Source: Turicibacter sp. (lineage in GTDB: Bacteria > Bacillota > Bacilli > MOL361 > Turicibacteraceae). Taken from it: a stretch of 13,934 nt of DNA. The notes below the pieces were generated by a model that was not told the origin of the DNA, made no database searches, and saw nothing but the letters and a program-made list of their open reading frames with translations. The translations under genes were made by a program, and so were the position numbers. The number at the start of each line of letters is the position of its first letter. The stretch's first letter is position 1. This document shows positions 13,544 through 13,934 of this stretch, piece after piece. The DNA lies in the NCBI GenBank assembly GCA_030531025.1, contig JAUMTV010000082.1, forward strand, positions 1 to 13,934, read 5' to 3'.

Positions 13544-13810
13544 ATCCCGCTACTAAGAACGCTCTTTATTAGATAAAAAAAGCTAAGCACCCACCCCACC
13601 GCCCCAATATCGGCACGATATGGGGAGAAAAAGGGATGGATGCTTAGTGATCACTTAGTTTAATAAGACATTCGCTAAGGACGAAAATCGCTCGATTTAA
13701 GCCTTAGCATCAATAAGAAAAGGCGAATGATGTGATGAACATGATTCGCCTATCCGTTTATTGTTGTTGGTAATGAATCATGAAGTTTAAATTCTTCATA
13801 GTAGCGGGAT
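13544..13810 (+). repeat. Full alpha module (L, H4, H5, H1, H6, R)
   Basis: L ATCCCGCTAC (13544-13553) and R GTAGCGGGAT (13801-13810) are exact inverted repeats. H4 is 13583-13647, H5 13674-13708, H1 13722-13750 with the G-G mismatch, and H6 ATGAAG..CTTCAT lies just before R. It is the near-twin of the copy at 12674 apart from the H1 loop and small indels, and is followed 16 bp after R by the IS3-type terminus. Confidence 0.88.
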
Positions 13811-13826
13811 CACCTGATTAATAAAG

Positions 13827-13934
13827 GCACTGTTTTAAAAAAAGTGTTGATATTTGGATTGTCAACACTAAACTAAACCACTTTTTTAAGGGTGTTTTTG
13901 CGATAATCAACTGGAGATAAATATCCTAGCGAAG
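13827..13934 (-). mobile_element. IS3-family insertion sequence, end only
   Basis: The element's transposase 3' end and terminal repeat are in the window; the rest lies beyond the right edge. The terminus GGCACTGTTTTAAAA..AGTGTTGATA begins at 13827 and matches both ends of the YcxB cassette. A nearby GTCAACAC (13861-13868) can pair with GTGTTGAT (13846-13853). Confidence 0.7.
13873..13934 (-). CDS. IS3-family transposase, C-terminal 19 residues
   Basis: In the minus-strand frame ending at TAG 13873-13875 the last residues read SLGYLSPVDYRKNTLKKVV. This is the well-known C-terminal tail of IS3-family (OrfB/rve-type) transposases, where 'LGYLSPVDYR' follows the final catalytic glutamate helix. 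The DDE core lies outside the window. Whether the copy is intact cannot be judged. Confidence 0.8.
   Translation of the reverse strand, partial: SLGYLSPVDYRKNTLKKVV

Noticed and set aside
3935..13810. CRISPR array interpretation of the repeats
   Set aside because: The repeats are long, structured, irregularly spaced and separated by genes. There are no uniform short spacers and no cas genes.
3935..13810. Direct identification as integron attC sites
   Set aside because: The canonical GTTRRRY / RYYYAAC box pairs are not arranged as in attC, the units are 110-340 bp with several hairpins, and no IntI is in the window. It was kept only as an analogy.

Overview
The window looks like a low-GC Bacillota (Firmicutes) chromosome. 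It is roughly two-thirds A+T, most genes have strong AGGAGG-type ribosome binding sites, several promoters read TTGNNN-17-TATAAT, some starts are TTG or GTG, and there are a Gram-positive-style lipobox, IS30/IS3 remains and MarR/GNAT/YczE-type genes. I cannot fix the genus. The content is accessory rather than core.

Left part (1-3830, minus strand): a compact three-gene operon that looks like a DNA-targeting defence or restriction module. In transcription order it holds a PLD-nuclease + DEAH helicase fusion, a 56-aa small protein, and an SMC/DndD-like ATPase that runs off the left edge. The genes are overlapping or nearly so and share one good promoter at 3783-3811.

Middle and right (3930-13810): single genes or short gene groups separated by copies of a modular, hairpin-rich repeat family that I do not recognise. 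I call the modules alpha and beta. Alpha is bounded by a left box L (ATCCCGCTAC) and a right box R (GTAGCGGGAT), which are inverted repeats of each other. Full copies hold hairpins H4, H5 and H1 plus a small hairpin next to R; short copies keep mainly H4. Beta lies between an R and the next L and holds hairpins H2 and H3. Stem sequences differ between copies but pairing is kept (covariation), and H1, H3 and H4 keep fixed mismatches, so the folded form (ssDNA or RNA) is probably what is selected. All alpha copies point the same way, whereas the genes between them point both ways.

Genes between modules: a ParB/Srx-fold protein (4279-5352, -), an unknown 132-aa protein (5565-5963, -), a divergent MarR / GNAT-YczE locus (7047-8740), a decayed IS30 copy (8856-9416), a YcxB-like membrane protein inside its own 26-bp inverted repeats (10261-10960), a lipoprotein (11073-11558, -) and a single-span membrane protein (12009-12416, -). 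The right edge carries the end of an IS3-family element whose terminus matches the repeats around the YcxB gene, so that gene appears to be IS-mobilised cargo.

Longer stretches without genes: 3831-4278 is promoter plus alpha/beta; 5964-6644 is degenerate alpha, beta, alpha; 6645-7046 is AT-rich apart from a three-way-junction RNA-like fold at 6828-6918; 8741-8958 is a terminator and the IS30 end; 9430-10260 is alpha, beta, alpha; 11559-12008 is promoter, beta, short alpha and terminator; 12417-13826 is promoter, partial beta, alpha, inverted H3, short alpha, beta, alpha. In 10182-10260 and 10961-11072 I see nothing clear.

The most novel candidate is the alpha/beta array itself. It could be a cassette-like genomic platform recognised as folded single strands, a family of structured RNAs, or a BOX/MITE-like dispersed element. 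No recombinase for it is visible in the window.
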